A stretch of 7,252 nt of DNA, from the NCBI GenBank assembly GCA_031389585.1, contig JANMSS010000016.1, forward strand, positions 1 to 7,252, read 5' to 3'. Numbering within the stretch: position 1 is the first letter of the stretch; every line of letters begins with the position of its first letter. This document shows, in pieces, positions 6,373-7,252 of this stretch. Under the pieces are notes generated by a model, which ran no database searches, was not told where the DNA came from, and worked only from the letters and a program-made list of their open reading frames with translations. Made by a program: the position numbers and the translations under genes. This DNA is from CADEEN01 sp031389585. Lineage in GTDB: Bacteria > Pseudomonadota > Gammaproteobacteria > Burkholderiales > Burkholderiaceae_C.

Positions 6373-7182
6373 ATGTCGCGCAGTGCCGCTGCTAGACTGG
6401 TTTCCACCTTGAGCGAGTCGACCTCTCCAGCTGAATCGACGGCGCCGGCCGCGCTGGCGGCGGCGCCGTTCAACCTTGACGCCGCGCTGTCGCTATTGCG
6501 CCAATCGGGGCGTGAGCCACCAACCGGCGAGGCCGGCAGCCCGGCCTGGATGCAGGGCTTGATCGACGCCTTGTGCGAACTCTCCAGCCGTGACGCGCTG
6601 ACGGGGCTGGCCAACCGCCGCCACTTCGAGATGGTGCTGGCCAGAGAAATCGATCGCGTGGCGCGCGCCGGCGAGCCGGCGCTGCTGCTGTTGCTCGACA
6701 TCGACCACTTCAAGCGTGTCAACGACTCCCACGGTCATGCTGCCGGCGACCTGGTCTTGAAGGCTGTCGCCGAGGCCTTGCTGGAGTGCGTGCGGCCAAT
6801 GGACACCGTGGCGCGCATCGGCGGCGAGGAGTTCGCCATTGCCCTGCCGAACTGCCCGCCCGCATTTGGCCCGACCGTGGCCGAGCGCATGCGCACGCGC
6901 ATCGAGCGCCGCAACGTGACGATCGGGCTGTCACAACAGATCTCGGTGACGGTGAGCCTGGGCGGCGCGTTTGCGCCGCAATGGGTGCGCTCTTCGATGA
7001 ACCTGTGGCTCGAGCGCGCCGACCTGCAGCTCTACAACGCCAAGGCGGGCGGCCGCAACCGTGCCGCCTTCGAGCCCGCCGTGGTGTCGCTGGTCAGCGC
7101 GGAGGAAAAAGGACTGTTGTTCAGTCATTCGCAATTCGGTGCGCTATCCGACCTGGACGAACCGAGAGACGCCCACCCATGA
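6373..7182 (+). CDS. GGDEF domain diguanylate cyclase
   Basis: Makes the second messenger c-di-GMP from two GTP. Counting from the ATG at 6373 (269 residues), the N-terminal 60-70 residues contain a segment (FNLDAALSLLRQ) that I recall from related Burkholderiales cyclases. The GGDEF domain follows: DALTGLANRRHFE (74-86), metal-binding LLDIDHFKRVND (108-119), HGHAAGD (120-126), and the active site GGEEF (150-154). The inhibitory I-site RPMD (141-144) lies exactly five residues before it, so product feedback inhibition is likely. No membrane, PAS or receiver domain is present, so the input signal is unknown; the short N-terminal region may mediate interaction. The start is uncertain: the ATG at 6373 lacks a Shine-Dalgarno and a TTG at 6409 is also possible. 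The stop overlaps the next gene's ATG (ATGA), so the cyclase is probably coupled to the FlhG-like ATPase and may act on motility. Confidence 0.9.
   Translation: MSRSAAARLVSTLSESTSPAESTAPAALAAAPFNLDAALSLLRQSGREPPTGEAGSPAWMQGLIDALCELSSRDALTGLANRRHFEMVLAREIDRVARAGEPALLLLLDIDHFKRVNDSHGHAAGDLVLKAVAEALLECVRPMDTVARIGGEEFAIALPNCPPAFGPTVAERMRTRIERRNVTIGLSQQISVTVSLGGAFAPQWVRSSMNLWLERADLQLYNAKAGGRNRAAFEPAVVSLVSAEEKGLLFSHSQFGALSDLDEPRDAHP
6390..6398 (+). promoter_or_regulatory. Possible extended -10 promoter for the cyclase
   Basis: TGCTAGACT fits an extended -10 element (TGnTAnnnT) and resembles common Burkholderiales promoter -10 boxes. No good -35 is visible. If used, transcription would start near 6404-6406, which excludes the ATG at 6373 and would favour the TTG at 6409 with almost no leader. 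This is tentative. Confidence 0.25.
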
Positions 7183-7252
7183 CTGACGCCAACGCAACAC
7201 GCGCCCCGCGGGCACGGATCACCGCGATCACCAGCGGCAAGGGCGGCGTGGG
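7179..7252 (+). CDS. MinD/FlhG-like P-loop ATPase, 5' end
   Basis: Only 24 full codons are visible before the right edge. After a short polar leader the sequence reads RITAITSGKGGVG, the deviant Walker A motif (KGGVGK type) of the MinD/ParA/Mrp family at the place expected for the first beta strand. The chemotaxis genes to the left and the coupling to a diguanylate cyclase make the flagellar-number regulator FlhG (also called FleN or YlxH) the likeliest member; other ParA or MinD homologues cannot be excluded from 24 residues. The ATG at 7179 overlaps the cyclase stop by four bases. A GAGAG about 12 bases upstream is a possible weak ribosome site. Confidence 0.8.
   Translation, partial: MTDANATRAPRARITAITSGKGGV

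Noticed and set aside
6222..6722. CheR extended upstream to an ATG at 6722
   Set aside because: The added residues are the antisense of the cyclase (GGDEF domain start) and do not resemble the CheR N-terminal domain.

Overview
The window is GC-rich DNA from a betaproteobacterium, most likely a Burkholderiales member near the Rubrivivax / Leptothrix / Methylibium group. This rests on the recognised gene order (yicC, Ser/Thr kinase, PP2C phosphatase, rph, rdgB, hemW), the protein style, and a G/C-rich palindromic intergenic element of a type I recall from that order. It is a judgement from memory, without a database search.

Left part (1-4687): the 5' end of yicC leaves the window on the minus strand. 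Divergent from it, five plus-strand genes are packed tightly: a Hanks-type Ser/Thr protein kinase, a PP2C-type phosphatase, RNase PH (rph), the dITP/XTP pyrophosphatase (rdgB) and the radical-SAM heme chaperone hemW. The last four are joined by 1-4 nt overlaps or a 1 nt gap, so they probably form one translationally coupled operon. The kinase is separated from the phosphatase by about 85 bp holding the palindromic element. Two tandem hairpins close the operon against the convergent chemotaxis genes.

Middle part (4710-6221, minus strand): cheR, cheD and cheB in the usual order, all three damaged. CheR has lost its N-terminal domain. CheD has a frameshift, at least two deletions and an in-frame TGA, and its C-terminal tail runs in frame into CheB. 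CheB has a good receiver domain but two in-frame deletions that remove most of the methylesterase domain, including the catalytic Ser and His. The genes on both sides look intact. This is either a chemotaxis adaptation module being eroded by small deletions or a local sequence or assembly problem.

Right part (6222-7252): about 190 bp without a recognised gene, then a plus-strand GGDEF diguanylate cyclase with intact active site and I-site. It overlaps by ATGA the start of a MinD/FlhG-like P-loop ATPase that leaves the window. The context suggests a flagellar/chemotaxis region in which c-di-GMP synthesis and the FlhG-type ATPase are kept while receptor adaptation genes decay.

I saw no tRNA, rRNA, CRISPR array, insertion sequence or phage gene. 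The most unusual thing in the window is the decayed cheR-cheD-cheB block; I see no convincing new defence or mobile system.
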